Under the pieces are notes generated by a model. The model was not told the origin of the DNA and did not search any database. It worked only from the letters and a program-made list of their open reading frames with translations. 64,000 nt of DNA from Candidatus Flexifilum breve. Lineage in GTDB: Bacteria; Chloroflexota; Anaerolineae; Aggregatilineales; Phototrophicaceae. The position numbers were made by a program, and so were the translations under genes. Shown one piece after another: positions 31,528 through 39,805 of this stretch. The stretch spans positions 992,001 to 1,056,000 of the forward strand of contig JADKGC010000002.1 in assembly GCA_016717205.1 (NCBI GenBank), written 5' to 3'. Position 1 is the first letter of the stretch. Each line of letters begins with the position of its first letter.

Positions 31528-32523
31528 ATGTTTCGCGTGCTTTGCTTGTGTTTGGGCCTGCTGCTCTTACCCCAAGCCGCCCCTTTGAATAATCCGATTT
31601 TTTCTGCTCCCCAAGCCGTTACTGCCGAAAGTGCCGCCCCCACCACCCTCTCCCCAACCGGCGTGATCACCCCGCTGCGCATGGTCACCTTTGAGTGGCG
31701 CGCGCAGCCCGAGACCGTCTGGTATTACCTGTGGGTGAGCACCCCCACGGGCGGCGGGATCAATCAATGGTATGAGGCGGCGAATATCTGCCAGATGGAG
31801 ATTTGCACGGTGACGCCCGGCCTGCCGCTGCAAGCTGGTCTGTACCGCTGGTGGGTCAAAGCGTGGAGTCCGCTGACGGGTTACAGTGCATGGAGCAGCG
31901 AGACGCAGTATATCGTCACGACGCCTGCACCTGTGCTCATGCACCCGAGCGGTGTCGTGCAGACGGCGCAGCCGAATTTTCAGTGGTATGCGTCACCGAA
32001 TGCCTCGTGGTACTACCTCTGGCTGTCCGGCCCCAATGGCGTCGTTGTCAGCCAGTGGTTCCCGGCGACCAACTGTTTTGCCGGGGTGTGCGTGCTGTCG
32101 ACGCTGCTGCTGCCGCCCGGCGAGTATCGCTGGTGGGTGCAGGCGTGGCAGGAACACGGCGGCTACAGCCCGTGGAGCGCACCGCTCGCGTTCACGGTGG
32201 CTGATGATGTGATCCTCCCACCGCCGCCCGATGGTATCGAGCTGACCCCGGATGTGACCAGCGAACCGACCGCGGAAGTTACCGCGACGCTCGAACCGAC
32301 GGAAGAGATCACTGCGACGGTCGCGCCGACCGAAGAAGTGACCGCTGAACCGACCGTCGCGCCCACGGAGGAAGTCACGGCGACGGCAGCGCCGACCGAA
32401 GAAGTGACCGCCGAGCCGACGGCCGTGACTGAAACGCCCGCCGCGACGGTCGAGGCCGCCACGCCGACGGTCGCGCCGACCGCAGAAGTCACACCAGAGG
32501 CGACTGATCCAGCCACTGGGTGA
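31528..32523 (+). CDS. Secreted two-repeat protein with long Pro/Thr/Glu-rich tail
   Basis: 331 residues. A signal peptide (RVLCLCLGLLLLPQAAP) is followed by two homologous domains of about 95 residues. The first spans about 35-130 (FEWRAQPETVWYYLWVSTPTGGG ... YRWWVKAWSPLTGYSAWS), the second about 133-225 (FQWYASPNASWYYLWLSGPNG ... YRWWVQAWQEHGGYSPWS), each with a Cys pair about 7 apart. They look like fibronectin-type or carbohydrate-binding beta sandwiches. From about 240 the protein is a low-complexity tail built from units such as PTEEVTATVA and PTEEVTAEP, probably a cell-wall spacer or O-glycosylated stalk. No enzymatic domain; an adhesin-like or surface role is inferred. Confidence 0.8.
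   Translation: MFRVLCLCLGLLLLPQAAPLNNPIFSAPQAVTAESAAPTTLSPTGVITPLRMVTFEWRAQPETVWYYLWVSTPTGGGINQWYEAANICQMEICTVTPGLPLQAGLYRWWVKAWSPLTGYSAWSSETQYIVTTPAPVLMHPSGVVQTAQPNFQWYASPNASWYYLWLSGPNGVVVSQWFPATNCFAGVCVLSTLLLPPGEYRWWVQAWQEHGGYSPWSAPLAFTVADDVILPPPPDGIELTPDVTSEPTAEVTATLEPTEEITATVAPTEEVTAEPTVAPTEEVTATAAPTEEVTAEPTAVTETPAATVEAATPTVAPTAEVTPEATDPATG
32236..32518 (+). repeat. Coding tandem repeat of PTEEVTA-type units
   Basis: Imperfect tandem copies of a roughly 10-codon unit (ACCGAAGAAGTGACC-like) encode the Pro/Thr/Glu/Ala/Val tail of the secreted protein. Such arrays change length by slippage. Confidence 0.8.
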
Positions 32524-32580
32524 GGGACGAAAGCTGCTATAGGGGAGGGGCTTGCCCCTCCCGTTGGCGGACTAATTGGT

Positions 32581-33558
32581 TTATGGGTGGATAACCTGTT
32601 CGATCGCATCCAACCCGGCGCGACCGAGCAGTTCCGGCACCAGAATCACCTGCTCCGCGCCCGCGTCCAGCAGCCGCTGAATGCTCGCCGCGCACTCGGC
32701 AGGCGTGCCGACGATGCTCATCTCACGCACCCATGCTTCCGGCAGTTCCTGCTTCAAATCAGCCCCACGCGCACGCAGCGCATCGAGTTCAGCATCAATG
32801 CCGAGCGCGGCCGTATAGGCGTTGTTGCCATACGACAACCAGTCGCCGAGCAGCGGACGGACCCGCGCAACCGCCGCCGCTCCGTCAGTGTCCACGGCGA
32901 AGTACATGTAGACTTTGAGCACATGGGGCGCGCCCGCGCGTCCGGCGGCGGCCTGCCCCTGCGCGATCTGCGCCTGGGCCCAGCGTACGTAAGCGAGCGA
33001 GGCCTGCTCCGCCAGCAGCGTGCCATCGGCGCTGCGCCCGGAGGCCATCAGCGATTTTACACTGCGCACGCCGAGCAGCACGGGGGGCACATGCGCGGGC
33101 GGGAATTCCAGTTTGACGTTGTCGAGGTGGACATGCTCGCCGTGGAAGGTCACGTTTTCGCCCGCCAGCAGCCGCCGCACGACCTCCGCCGTCTCGCTGA
33201 TGGCGGCGAGCTGCGACTTGGGGAACGCGCCGATCTGCTGCATCCACTCGGTGACGCCATGACCGATCCCCGGAATGAAGCGCTTCGGATAGATGCGCGC
33301 CAGCGTCGCGAACTCCATCGCCGTGAAAGCGGGGTTGCGTGCCACCGCGGGCACAATCCCCAAGCCGACGTGAATCCGGTCAGTGCACGCCAGCGCCACT
33401 GCCGCCGACGCGATCCCGCTGGCGTAGAAGCAGTCCTCGACCACCCAGAGCTCGTTCAAGCGGAGGAATTCGGCGTGGCGCGCGAACTGCGGCAGCAGTT
33501 CCGGCGGGTTTTCGCGCCGAAACATGACCCCGACGTGGGATTTTAAGGTATTGGGCAT
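32581..33558 (-). CDS. LLM-class (luciferase-like) F420-type oxidoreductase
   Basis: 325 residues, single-domain TIM barrel of the bacterial luciferase superfamily. Visible segments: GVMFRRENPPELLPQFARHAEFLRLNELWVVEDCF, IHVGLGIVPAVARNPAFTAMEFATLARIYPKRFIPGIGHG, LLAGENVTFHGEHVHLDNVKLE, and VPPVLLGVRSVKSLMASGRSADG, the pattern of F420-dependent (MER-like) members rather than FMN luciferases. AAAGGA precedes the ATG. The substrate is unknown. It is divergent from the P450 gene across a 240-base spacer, so shared regulation is possible. Confidence 0.88.
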   Translation of the reverse strand: MPNTLKSHVGVMFRRENPPELLPQFARHAEFLRLNELWVVEDCFYASGIASAAVALACTDRIHVGLGIVPAVARNPAFTAMEFATLARIYPKRFIPGIGHGVTEWMQQIGAFPKSQLAAISETAEVVRRLLAGENVTFHGEHVHLDNVKLEFPPAHVPPVLLGVRSVKSLMASGRSADGTLLAEQASLAYVRWAQAQIAQGQAAAGRAGAPHVLKVYMYFAVDTDGAAAVARVRPLLGDWLSYGNNAYTAALGIDAELDALRARGADLKQELPEAWVREMSIVGTPAECAASIQRLLDAGAEQVILVPELLGRAGLDAIEQVIHP

Positions 33559-33712
33559 GCAGATAATCCTTTGGGATGAATGTATAAATTGGCCTCAGTA
33601 TAGCGCATGGGGGTTTACGAAATCGATGCTGATCCCGCGAGAGTATTGAGACGGGGGCAACACTATGGGTAGGGACGCGCAATTTATGGTGTGTGGCTGT
33701 AAGAGCTAACGT

Positions 33713-33790
33713 TTGTGAAATTTAGTACTTGCCAAATTTTGTGAATCCTCATATGCTCTATTTGTTCAACAATTCACAAGAGCATAAGGA
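33713..33790 (+). promoter_or_regulatory. Interleaved inverted repeats upstream of the P450 start
   Basis: TTGTGAAT (33739-33746) pairs with ATTCACAA (33772-33779), and TATGCTCT (33752-33759) pairs with AGAGCATA (33779-33786). The order A-B-A'-B' is that of an H-type pseudoknot. B' abuts the ribosome-binding site AAGGA (33786-33790), 8 bases before the P450 ATG. A further TTTGTGAA direct copy is at 33713-33720. It could be an RNA switch or a set of operator half-sites. Confidence 0.55.
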
Positions 33791-33798
33791 TACCTGCC

Positions 33799-35148
33799 AT
33801 GACCGCGCAGCCACGCAGCCCACAAGGTCACTTCTTGCTGGGCAATCTGAGTGACTTCACCCGTGACACGCTCGCTTTCCTGCTCGACGTGCGCCAGTAC
33901 GGCGATCTCGTCAAATGGAAGTTCGGCCCGTTCCCGGCGTACGCCGTCAATTCGCCCGCGCTGATGCATCAGATGCTGGTCGCGGATGCCGAACACTACG
34001 ACAAAGACCGCACCAGCCGCGTGATCCTCAACCCGGTGTTGGGCGAAGGCGTTTTCACCTCCAACGGTGACTTCTGGAAGAAGCAGCGCAAGCTGGTCGC
34101 GCCATCCTTCCACACGAAGCGCATCGGCGCATATGGCGAGGTGATGGTCGATTATGCCAATCGCCTGGTCGCCAAGTGGGAAGATGGCGACACGCTCATC
34201 ATCGATCACGAGATGACCGCGCTGACGATGGAAGTCATCAGCAAGACATTGTTTGATGCGCAAGTGGGCGCGGAAACTGAAGAAATCAGCGAACAGATCA
34301 CGATTCTGCTGGAAGTCCTCAATCACCGCTTCAACAGCCTGTTCCCGACGCCGCTGTGGGTGCCGACGCCGGAGAACCGCGCCTTCAAGCGGGCGATTGC
34401 CAAGCTGGATGAGATTGTGGCGCGCTTCGTGGCGCAGTGGCGCGCGGCGGGCGTCGACAAGGGCGATCTGCTCTCGATGCTGCTGCAAGCGCGGGATGAT
34501 GACGGCAATCCGATGAGCGACAAGCAGGTGCGCGATGAAGCGGTCACGCTGTTTGGCGCGGGGCACGAGACGACCTCCAACGCGCTGACGTGGGTCTGGT
34601 ATCTGCTGTCACAGAACCCGGATGCGGAAGCCAGGCTGCACGACGAACTGGCGCGCGTGCTCGGCGGGCGCAATCCGCGCATGGAGGACCTGCCGAACTT
34701 GCCCTATACCGAAATGGTCGTCAAAGAGGCCATGCGCCTGTATCCGCCCGCGTTCGCGGTGGTGCGCGAGGCGAACACTGACGTAGAACTCGGCGGGTAT
34801 ACGCTGCCCAAGGGGAGCATCATCATGGGTAACATTTACGGCATCCAGCGGGATGAGCGCTACTTCCCGAACCCTGACCGCTTCGATCCCGACCGCTTCA
34901 GCGCGGACAACGAGAAGCTCATCCCCAAATACGCCTATCTGCCGTTTGGCGGCGGGCCGCGCGTGTGCCTCGGCAACGCCTTCGCGATGATGGAAGCGCG
35001 GCTCGTGCTGGCGACTATCGCGCAGAAATACAGCTTTGCGCTCGCGCCCGGTCACCCGGTGATCCCCCAGCGCGTGTTCACACTGCGCGCCAAGCACGGC
35101 GTGAAGATGGTCGCGCACCAGCGCGAAGCGATCCCCGTGCTGGCGTAG
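33799..35148 (+). CDS. Cytochrome P450
   Basis: 449 residues, soluble (no N-terminal anchor). I-helix oxygen-activation motif FGAGHETTSNALTW, ExxR motif VKEAMRLYPPAF, the PERF-like region PDRFDPDRFS, and the heme-binding loop LPFGGGPRVCLGNAF with ligand Cys at about 390. The overall pattern resembles the CYP4/CYP102-like bacterial clade, often fatty-acid or alkane hydroxylases, but the substrate is inference. No ferredoxin or reductase partner is adjacent; the closest ferredoxin in the window is at 42.9 kb. AAGGA precedes the ATG. The gene ends next to a GTTCACAGT repeat. Confidence 0.96.
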   Translation: MTAQPRSPQGHFLLGNLSDFTRDTLAFLLDVRQYGDLVKWKFGPFPAYAVNSPALMHQMLVADAEHYDKDRTSRVILNPVLGEGVFTSNGDFWKKQRKLVAPSFHTKRIGAYGEVMVDYANRLVAKWEDGDTLIIDHEMTALTMEVISKTLFDAQVGAETEEISEQITILLEVLNHRFNSLFPTPLWVPTPENRAFKRAIAKLDEIVARFVAQWRAAGVDKGDLLSMLLQARDDDGNPMSDKQVRDEAVTLFGAGHETTSNALTWVWYLLSQNPDAEARLHDELARVLGGRNPRMEDLPNLPYTEMVVKEAMRLYPPAFAVVREANTDVELGGYTLPKGSIIMGNIYGIQRDERYFPNPDRFDPDRFSADNEKLIPKYAYLPFGGGPRVCLGNAFAMMEARLVLATIAQKYSFALAPGHPVIPQRVFTLRAKHGVKMVAHQREAIPVLA

Positions 35149-35229
35149 CAGTTATCAGTCAACAGTTCACAGTGAACAGCCAAAACAGGTTGTCACTGTG
35201 AACTGACAACTGTGAACTGATAACTGTTT
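35149..35229. repeat. CAGTTCACAGT/ACTGTGAACTG repeat
   Basis: Several head-to-head copies of CAGTTCACAGTGAACAG and CACTGTGAACTGACAACTGTGAACTG between the convergent P450 and ICMT-like genes. A second copy is at 42810-42907. Confidence 0.85.
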
Positions 35230-35941
35230 ACCACACCCCCGGCAGCAGGCGATAGCGCGTGTGCTGCGCGTAGTCGGCGTAGCCGGGCAGTTCCGCTTGC
35301 AGGGTGCGATCTTCGAGGGATGTGCGCACCACGAACAGCACCGCCGCAATGATCGACGGGACGAACGCCCACAGCGATCCGAGCATCAGCGGCGTGACGA
35401 TCTGAAAGAGGATCGCGCCGACGTAACCGGGATGCCGCACATAGGCATAGGGGCCGCCCGTCGCGACCTGATGCCCGCGTTCCGTCTGAATGCGCACCGT
35501 CGCGGAGAAGAAATTGTTCGCGAGCATGGCCCACGTCGTGATCAGGTAGCCGACGATGAACAGCCCCGTGCCGACGATCATCCAACCGAGCGACAACGGC
35601 GTCGACCACCCATTGCGGTAGTCCAGCCCGGCGATTACCCACGTCAGAATCGGCATGAGCAGCGCGGCCAGCATCACCAGCCACACGTCCCACTTCTTTG
35701 AGCCGGCCTGCAGCTTGGAGCGTTCCGCGATCAGTTCGGGAACACGCCGGGTGAGCACGCTGATATTAAAGATGGTGATGACGCTGTAGGCGATCAACTG
35801 CAGCCAACCGCCCAACCATCCCAGCGTACCCGCCGGGACGAAGAGGAAGAAAGCCAGCATGAACAAAAAGGAGATTTGCTTGCGCGTCCAGGTGTGGACG
35901 GCCGTTTGCACTTCAGTTTGCGAAAGGGTGTTTGTCGCCAC
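35228..35941 (-). CDS. Isoprenylcysteine carboxyl methyltransferase (ICMT/PEMT)-like membrane protein
   Basis: 237 residues with five or six spans (about 22-42, 48-68, 92-112, 122-145, 178-205). The C-terminal signature is ATGGPYAYVRHPGYVGAILFQ (the R-H-P of ICMT/PEMT folds that binds SAM) and LPGYADYAQHTRYRLLPGVW. Bacterial relatives methylate lipids, steroid-like or quinone substrates; none can be assigned. I chose GTG because GGGGGA lies 7 bases upstream. The gene is convergent with the P450. Confidence 0.8.
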   Translation of the reverse strand: MATNTLSQTEVQTAVHTWTRKQISFLFMLAFFLFVPAGTLGWLGGWLQLIAYSVITIFNISVLTRRVPELIAERSKLQAGSKKWDVWLVMLAALLMPILTWVIAGLDYRNGWSTPLSLGWMIVGTGLFIVGYLITTWAMLANNFFSATVRIQTERGHQVATGGPYAYVRHPGYVGAILFQIVTPLMLGSLWAFVPSIIAAVLFVVRTSLEDRTLQAELPGYADYAQHTRYRLLPGVW

Positions 35942-36246
35942 GTTATTTCCCCCTTGTGAACGACTTAACAAACACATCTTTCGATCTTACGCCTGCTCTA
36001 TAACGTGTCATCCCCCCAGTAATAGGGGTGCGGCTCAAGCATGAGCGCCCGGATACTCCGGACTTCTCCGACCTTCCCCTGCCCAAAATGGCGCTACCCG
36101 GATCACGCAATTGATATAGATGAATAAAATTAGCACTGTGCATTCTAACTGAATCACTGCGCTGAATATTTATGCGGGTCGAATTCTGTGCTACTCTTCG
36201 TGACGCATACAACACACTTGTTGTTTACTTTTGAGGAGTAGTGTCA
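35942..36246. other. 305-base divergent spacer between ICMT-like and sugar-binding-protein genes
   Basis: No coding signal. A weak TTTATG-17-TACTCT pair (about 36170-36198) points to the binding-protein gene, which has GAGGAG before its ATG. Small hairpin CCGGA/TCCGG lies near 36040-36060. I see no dispersed repeat here, unlike most spacers of this window. Confidence 0.5.
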
Positions 36247-37542
36247 ATGTCTAAGCGTTTTATCAGCCTTCTGCTTCTCGCCAGTCTGGTGATCGGCTTC
36301 GGCGCCTCCGTTGTGAGTGCGCAGGATACCACGCTGACGTGGCGTACCCGCCCGGACAATCAGGCGGAAATTGATGTCTATACCGCCCTCAGCCAGTCGA
36401 TTGACGAAGCCTGGGACGGTGTGAATCTCGAATATCAGGCCGGCGGTACGGAAACGTCGGGTTATCAGGACACCCTGTTGGCGGAACTGGCGGCGGGCAC
36501 GGCGCCAGATGTCTTCTGGATCCCCGGCGCGGATTTGGCGAGCTTCGCCAGCCGCGGCGTGCTGCTCAACCTGAATGATCTGGCGGCGGCGGACAGCGCG
36601 TTCGATGCCAGCATCTTCTATCCGCAGCAGGTGGCGGAACTGACCTACAACGCGGAAACCGACAGCAACGAAGGCGCGCTGTGGGGTCTCCCGCGTGATG
36701 CGTCCGCGATGGCGCTCTACTACAATCAGGATCTGTTTGACGAAGCTGGCATCCCCAACCCGCAGGAACGTCTGGAAGCGGGCGAATGGACGTGGGAACA
36801 GTTCAAGGAAGATGCCGCGGCGATCACCGAACTGGGTGATGGCATTTACGGCTACGGCATGAACGCGTGGTGGGGCAACTGGGAACTGTTCATCAATGCG
36901 GCAGGCGGCAGCTACTTCACCGAAGGCCGTGATGCCTGCAACCTGAACAGCCCGGAAGTCGAAAACGCGCTGACCTTCATGCGCTCGCTGTATGAAGACG
37001 GCGTGGCTGTCCCCTACGGCACCGACAGCGAACCGCCGTTCGTGGCGGGTCAGGTCGGTATGTTCCTGAATGGCCGTTGGGCGACCCCCGGCACCATTGC
37101 GCAAGCTGAATTTAACTGGAATGTGGCGGAAGTCCCGGCGGGTCCCGCGGGTCAGAGCAACTTCCTGTTCTGGGGCGCCTATGTCGTCAATGCGAACACC
37201 GCGCACCCGGAAGAAGCGTGGCAGCTCCTGCAGCAGTTGACCAGCCTCGACGCGCAGCAGCAGGTGTCGGCGCTCGGCGCGAACTTCCCGAGCCGTCAGG
37301 GTGAAGAAGCCCTCGCCGCCGTCATGGCCAACTTCCCGGACCTGAACAACGCGGCGTTCACCAACGCTATCGCCAATTACGCGGTCGCGGAAGCCCCGCT
37401 GTGGAAGGGCGACTTCGGCCAGATCAACTGGAACACGGTTGAACCGGCGATCACGCAGGTGCTGTCGGGCGAACTCGCCCCCGCTGATTTCACCGCGAAC
37501 ATCTGCGGTCAGATCGAACAGTACTTCACCAGCGGCAGCTAA
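36247..37542 (+). CDS. Sugar ABC transporter substrate-binding protein
   Basis: 431 residues, family-1 (MalE-like) solute-binding protein. Signal peptide SKRFISLLLLASLVIGFGASVVSA then mature QDTTLTW; no lipobox. Diagnostic pieces: NLEYQAGGTETSGYQDTLLAELAAGTAPDVFWIPGADLASFASRGVLLNL, GALWGLPRDASAMALYYNQDLFDEAGI, GEWTWEQFKEDAAAI and VAGQVGMFLNGRWATPG. These are typical of oligosaccharide or glycerol-phosphate-type binders; the sugar is not identifiable. ATG chosen with GAGGAG 8 bases upstream. Two permease genes follow after a repeat-filled 460-base gap. Mature N-terminal Gln is shared with PstS, the 52.3-kb protein and the 62.4-kb binding protein. Confidence 0.93.
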   Translation: MSKRFISLLLLASLVIGFGASVVSAQDTTLTWRTRPDNQAEIDVYTALSQSIDEAWDGVNLEYQAGGTETSGYQDTLLAELAAGTAPDVFWIPGADLASFASRGVLLNLNDLAAADSAFDASIFYPQQVAELTYNAETDSNEGALWGLPRDASAMALYYNQDLFDEAGIPNPQERLEAGEWTWEQFKEDAAAITELGDGIYGYGMNAWWGNWELFINAAGGSYFTEGRDACNLNSPEVENALTFMRSLYEDGVAVPYGTDSEPPFVAGQVGMFLNGRWATPGTIAQAEFNWNVAEVPAGPAGQSNFLFWGAYVVNANTAHPEEAWQLLQQLTSLDAQQQVSALGANFPSRQGEEALAAVMANFPDLNNAAFTNAIANYAVAEAPLWKGDFGQINWNTVEPAITQVLSGELAPADFTANICGQIEQYFTSGS

Positions 37543-37580
37543 CGAGACGTTTTAGCTCCACCGGTGTCATAGACAAGCAT

Positions 37581-37641
37581 GGACAAGGCATGCCTTGTCC
37601 CTACGCAAGCAGGATTGGTAGGGACGAGGCATGCCTCGTCC
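37581..37641. repeat. GTAGGGAC-family element, palindromes in outward order
   Basis: GGACAAGGCATGCCTTGTCC ends in CTAC, then 13 bases, then GTAGGGACGAGGCATGCC. Here the GTAGGG ends face inward, the reverse of the usual order, as expected if two elements lie side by side and each lost its outer half. Confidence 0.8.
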
Positions 37642-37787
37642 TTTAATACCCGAAAAACCATTCGCTTGCGCCTGTGTCGGGGCGAGGAACAGCGGGAGCT
37701 GGGTTGGACAGCGTGATCGTATCAGCCTCACCTCCCTCTCTTCCTCGTTGGGTTGATGGCGGGACACTTTTAACAATTGAGGGATTC

Positions 37788-37853
37788 GTAGGGACACGCA
37801 ACAGGGCGTCCGCCGGATTGAGGCACAACGGACGCGCAACGGCGCGTCCCTAC
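37788..37853. repeat. GTAGGGAC...GTCCCTAC composite element
   Basis: Outer arms intact, two palindromes (cores GGGACACGCAACAGGGCGTC and GGACGCGCAACGGCGCGTCC) with a 20-base linker. Confidence 0.85.
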
Positions 37854-37950
37854 GAATAGCGTTTTCCCTCGAACCAGCGCCGTAATGGTGCATCATGTTA
37901 GACCTGTCCTGCGGTGAACCGTTCGGAGATGGAGAATTTCCCCGGGAAAG

Positions 37951-37985
37951 CCCCTCGCCCTTGGGAGAGGGGTTTGGGGTGAGGC
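37951..37985. repeat. CCCCTCGCCC...GGGTGAGG repeat copy
   Basis: Stem CCCCTCGCCCTTGGGAGAGGGG; ends 21 bases before the permease ATG. Confidence 0.75.
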
Positions 37986-38005
37986 GAACTAAAAAGGACT
38001 CCTTA

Positions 38006-39688
38006 ATGGCAGCAACAACCAATATCACTTTAAATAAGCAGGCGTCCGGCGAACGCGTCACCCCCGGCCTGATCTTCGTGCTGATCTGGCACGGGGTCGT
38101 CGGGCTGGGGCTGCTGTTCGGCGCGGCGCAGTTGTGGCAGGTCGAAGCGTTCTTCAACCTCGGCACATTCGTGCCGCGCTTCCTCGGCGTGGCGTTGATC
38201 GCGCTGGCGGCGGTCATGTTCGGCACGATTCCGCTGCTGTATCGCCTGCACAACGGCGCGCGCTTGATCGGCATTATCTTCAATTTCTTCGGCTTTGCGC
38301 TGGCGCTGCTCCTGTTCGGCCACTTGATCGGCCTGTACCTCGGCATCGACGATCTCGCCCGCGGGCTGTTCCAGAATGCGCCGCTGCTGCTCGGTTTCCC
38401 GGTCGGCTATGGTCTGGTGTGGCTGGCGCGCCGTTTTGCGGAAGATTCGACGCCGCGTGTGCGGCTGGAACAGATCGGCCTGGGCGTGATGATGCTCGCG
38501 CTGATCGTCATCCTGTGGCAGTCGGGCTTGGCGAACTCCATTGGCACGCTGATCAGCTCGTTTACGCGGGTGGATGTGCTGGCCGCGTTTGCCGCGCTCT
38601 TCGTCTTCCTCGCGGCGGGCACGGTGCTGCTGCGTCAGGGCGACCGCTTCGGCGAGACGATCCTGCAGCGTGAGGCGTGGCAGGGCTGGCTGTTCCTGCT
38701 GCCGAACTTCGTCAACTTCATGCTGTTCTTCGCGCTGCCGCTGCTGCTCTCGTTCTATCTGAGCTTCACCGACTATGCGGGCGTGGGCAACACGCCGCCC
38801 AACTTCATCGTCTTCGACAATTACGCGCGCATGCTCAGCCTCGACGCGGCCATCATCACGCCGGAGCAGAACCTGCAGGACTTCGTGCGCCCGAACCACT
38901 TCGAGATCGCGCGGATCACGCTCGGCGATCAGGCGTTGGTGCTGGCAGCGCGCGATCCGCTGTTCTGGCTAAGCCTGATGACGACCTTCCGTTACTGCGT
39001 GCTGCTGCTGATCCTGAGCATTCCGACGGCGCTCGGGCTGGCGCTGCTGCTCAATGCGAAAATCCCCGGCATGCAGTTCTTCCGCGCCGTGTACTTCCTG
39101 CCGTCGATTGCGGCGGTCGTCGGCGTGGCATTGATCTGGCAGTGGCTCTACAACCCGATCATCGGCTACATCAATTATGCGATCACAGGGCTGGTCACGG
39201 GGCTGAACAGCACGTTTGGCACGAACATCACCGATCCGGCAATCGCATGGATGACCGACGAAAACATCATGCTGCTGTCGGCGGTGATTATGGCGGCGTG
39301 GCAGATCATCGGCTTCAACGCGGTGATTTTGCTGGCGGGTCTGCAAGGTGTCCCCAAAGAGGTCATGGAGGCGGCGACCGTCGATGGGGCGAACGGGTGG
39401 ACGCGCTTCCGCAAGATTCTGCTGCCGCTCATCGCGCCGACGACGTTTTTCGTCACGGTGACGACGCTCATCAGCGGCTTGCAGGCGTTCACCGAGATGT
39501 TCGTGTTGTTCGGCAACAGTACCAGCAATGCGCGCCTGACGACCGTCTTCTACCTGTATCAGCAGGGCTTCCAGCGCTTCCAGATGGGCTATGCCTCAGC
39601 GACGGCGTGGGTGTTGTTCGCGGTGATCTTCGTGATCACGCTGATTCAGTTCCGGCTGTCGTCCAGCAACCGCGCGTATTCAGATTAA
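38006..39688 (+). CDS. Sugar ABC transporter permease (MalF-like) with extra N-terminal membrane domain
   Basis: 560 residues, nearly double the usual 300. Residues about 15-215 contain six predicted spans (for example FVLIWHGVVGLGLLFGAAQLW, FLGVALIALAAVMFGTIPLL, LGVMMLALIVILW, LAAFAALFVFLAAGTVLL) not found in standard MalF-type permeases. The core starts at WLFLLPNFVNFMLFFALPLLLSFYLS, has an external segment of about 85 residues, then the permease spans and the EAA loop VMEAATVDGANGWTRFRKILLPLIAP, which docks with an ATPase. ATG chosen with AAAGGA upstream; an earlier in-frame start is translated repeat. Partners are the flanking binding protein and MalG-like permease; no ATPase gene is adjacent. 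Confidence 0.93.
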   Translation: MAATTNITLNKQASGERVTPGLIFVLIWHGVVGLGLLFGAAQLWQVEAFFNLGTFVPRFLGVALIALAAVMFGTIPLLYRLHNGARLIGIIFNFFGFALALLLFGHLIGLYLGIDDLARGLFQNAPLLLGFPVGYGLVWLARRFAEDSTPRVRLEQIGLGVMMLALIVILWQSGLANSIGTLISSFTRVDVLAAFAALFVFLAAGTVLLRQGDRFGETILQREAWQGWLFLLPNFVNFMLFFALPLLLSFYLSFTDYAGVGNTPPNFIVFDNYARMLSLDAAIITPEQNLQDFVRPNHFEIARITLGDQALVLAARDPLFWLSLMTTFRYCVLLLILSIPTALGLALLLNAKIPGMQFFRAVYFLPSIAAVVGVALIWQWLYNPIIGYINYAITGLVTGLNSTFGTNITDPAIAWMTDENIMLLSAVIMAAWQIIGFNAVILLAGLQGVPKEVMEAATVDGANGWTRFRKILLPLIAPTTFFVTVTTLISGLQAFTEMFVLFGNSTSNARLTTVFYLYQQGFQRFQMGYASATAWVLFAVIFVITLIQFRLSSSNRAYSD

Positions 39689-39693
39689 AAGCC

Positions 39694-39734
39694 CGACCCC
39701 ACCCCCGACCCCTCCCCGAATTCAGGGAAGGGAG
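39694..39734. repeat. CCCCACCCCC...GAATTCAGGGA repeat copy
   Basis: Same subtype as 5628-5666 (with GAATTCAGGGA). It lies between the two permease genes. Confidence 0.75.
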
Positions 39735-39805
39735 CAGACTGACTCGCCGCGCTCAACTCGTGTGCGCACAATGTTATGGGGTGAGGGTGGATAAAGGATG
39801 AACTT

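Larger units (their letters stand above)
37543..38005. other. 463-base spacer filled with repeats inside a transporter gene set
   Basis: Contains two GTAGGGAC-type elements (37581-37641 and 37788-37853) and a CCCCTCGCCC...GGGTGAGG copy (37951-37985). It separates the binding-protein gene from its permeases and so must uncouple their translation; the AAAGGA for the permease starts immediately after the last repeat. Confidence 0.8.

Noticed and set aside
38677..39801. Long alternate-frame open reading frame over the MalF-like gene
   Set aside because: Arg/Ala-rich shadow of the real frame, which has clear membrane spans and the EAA loop.
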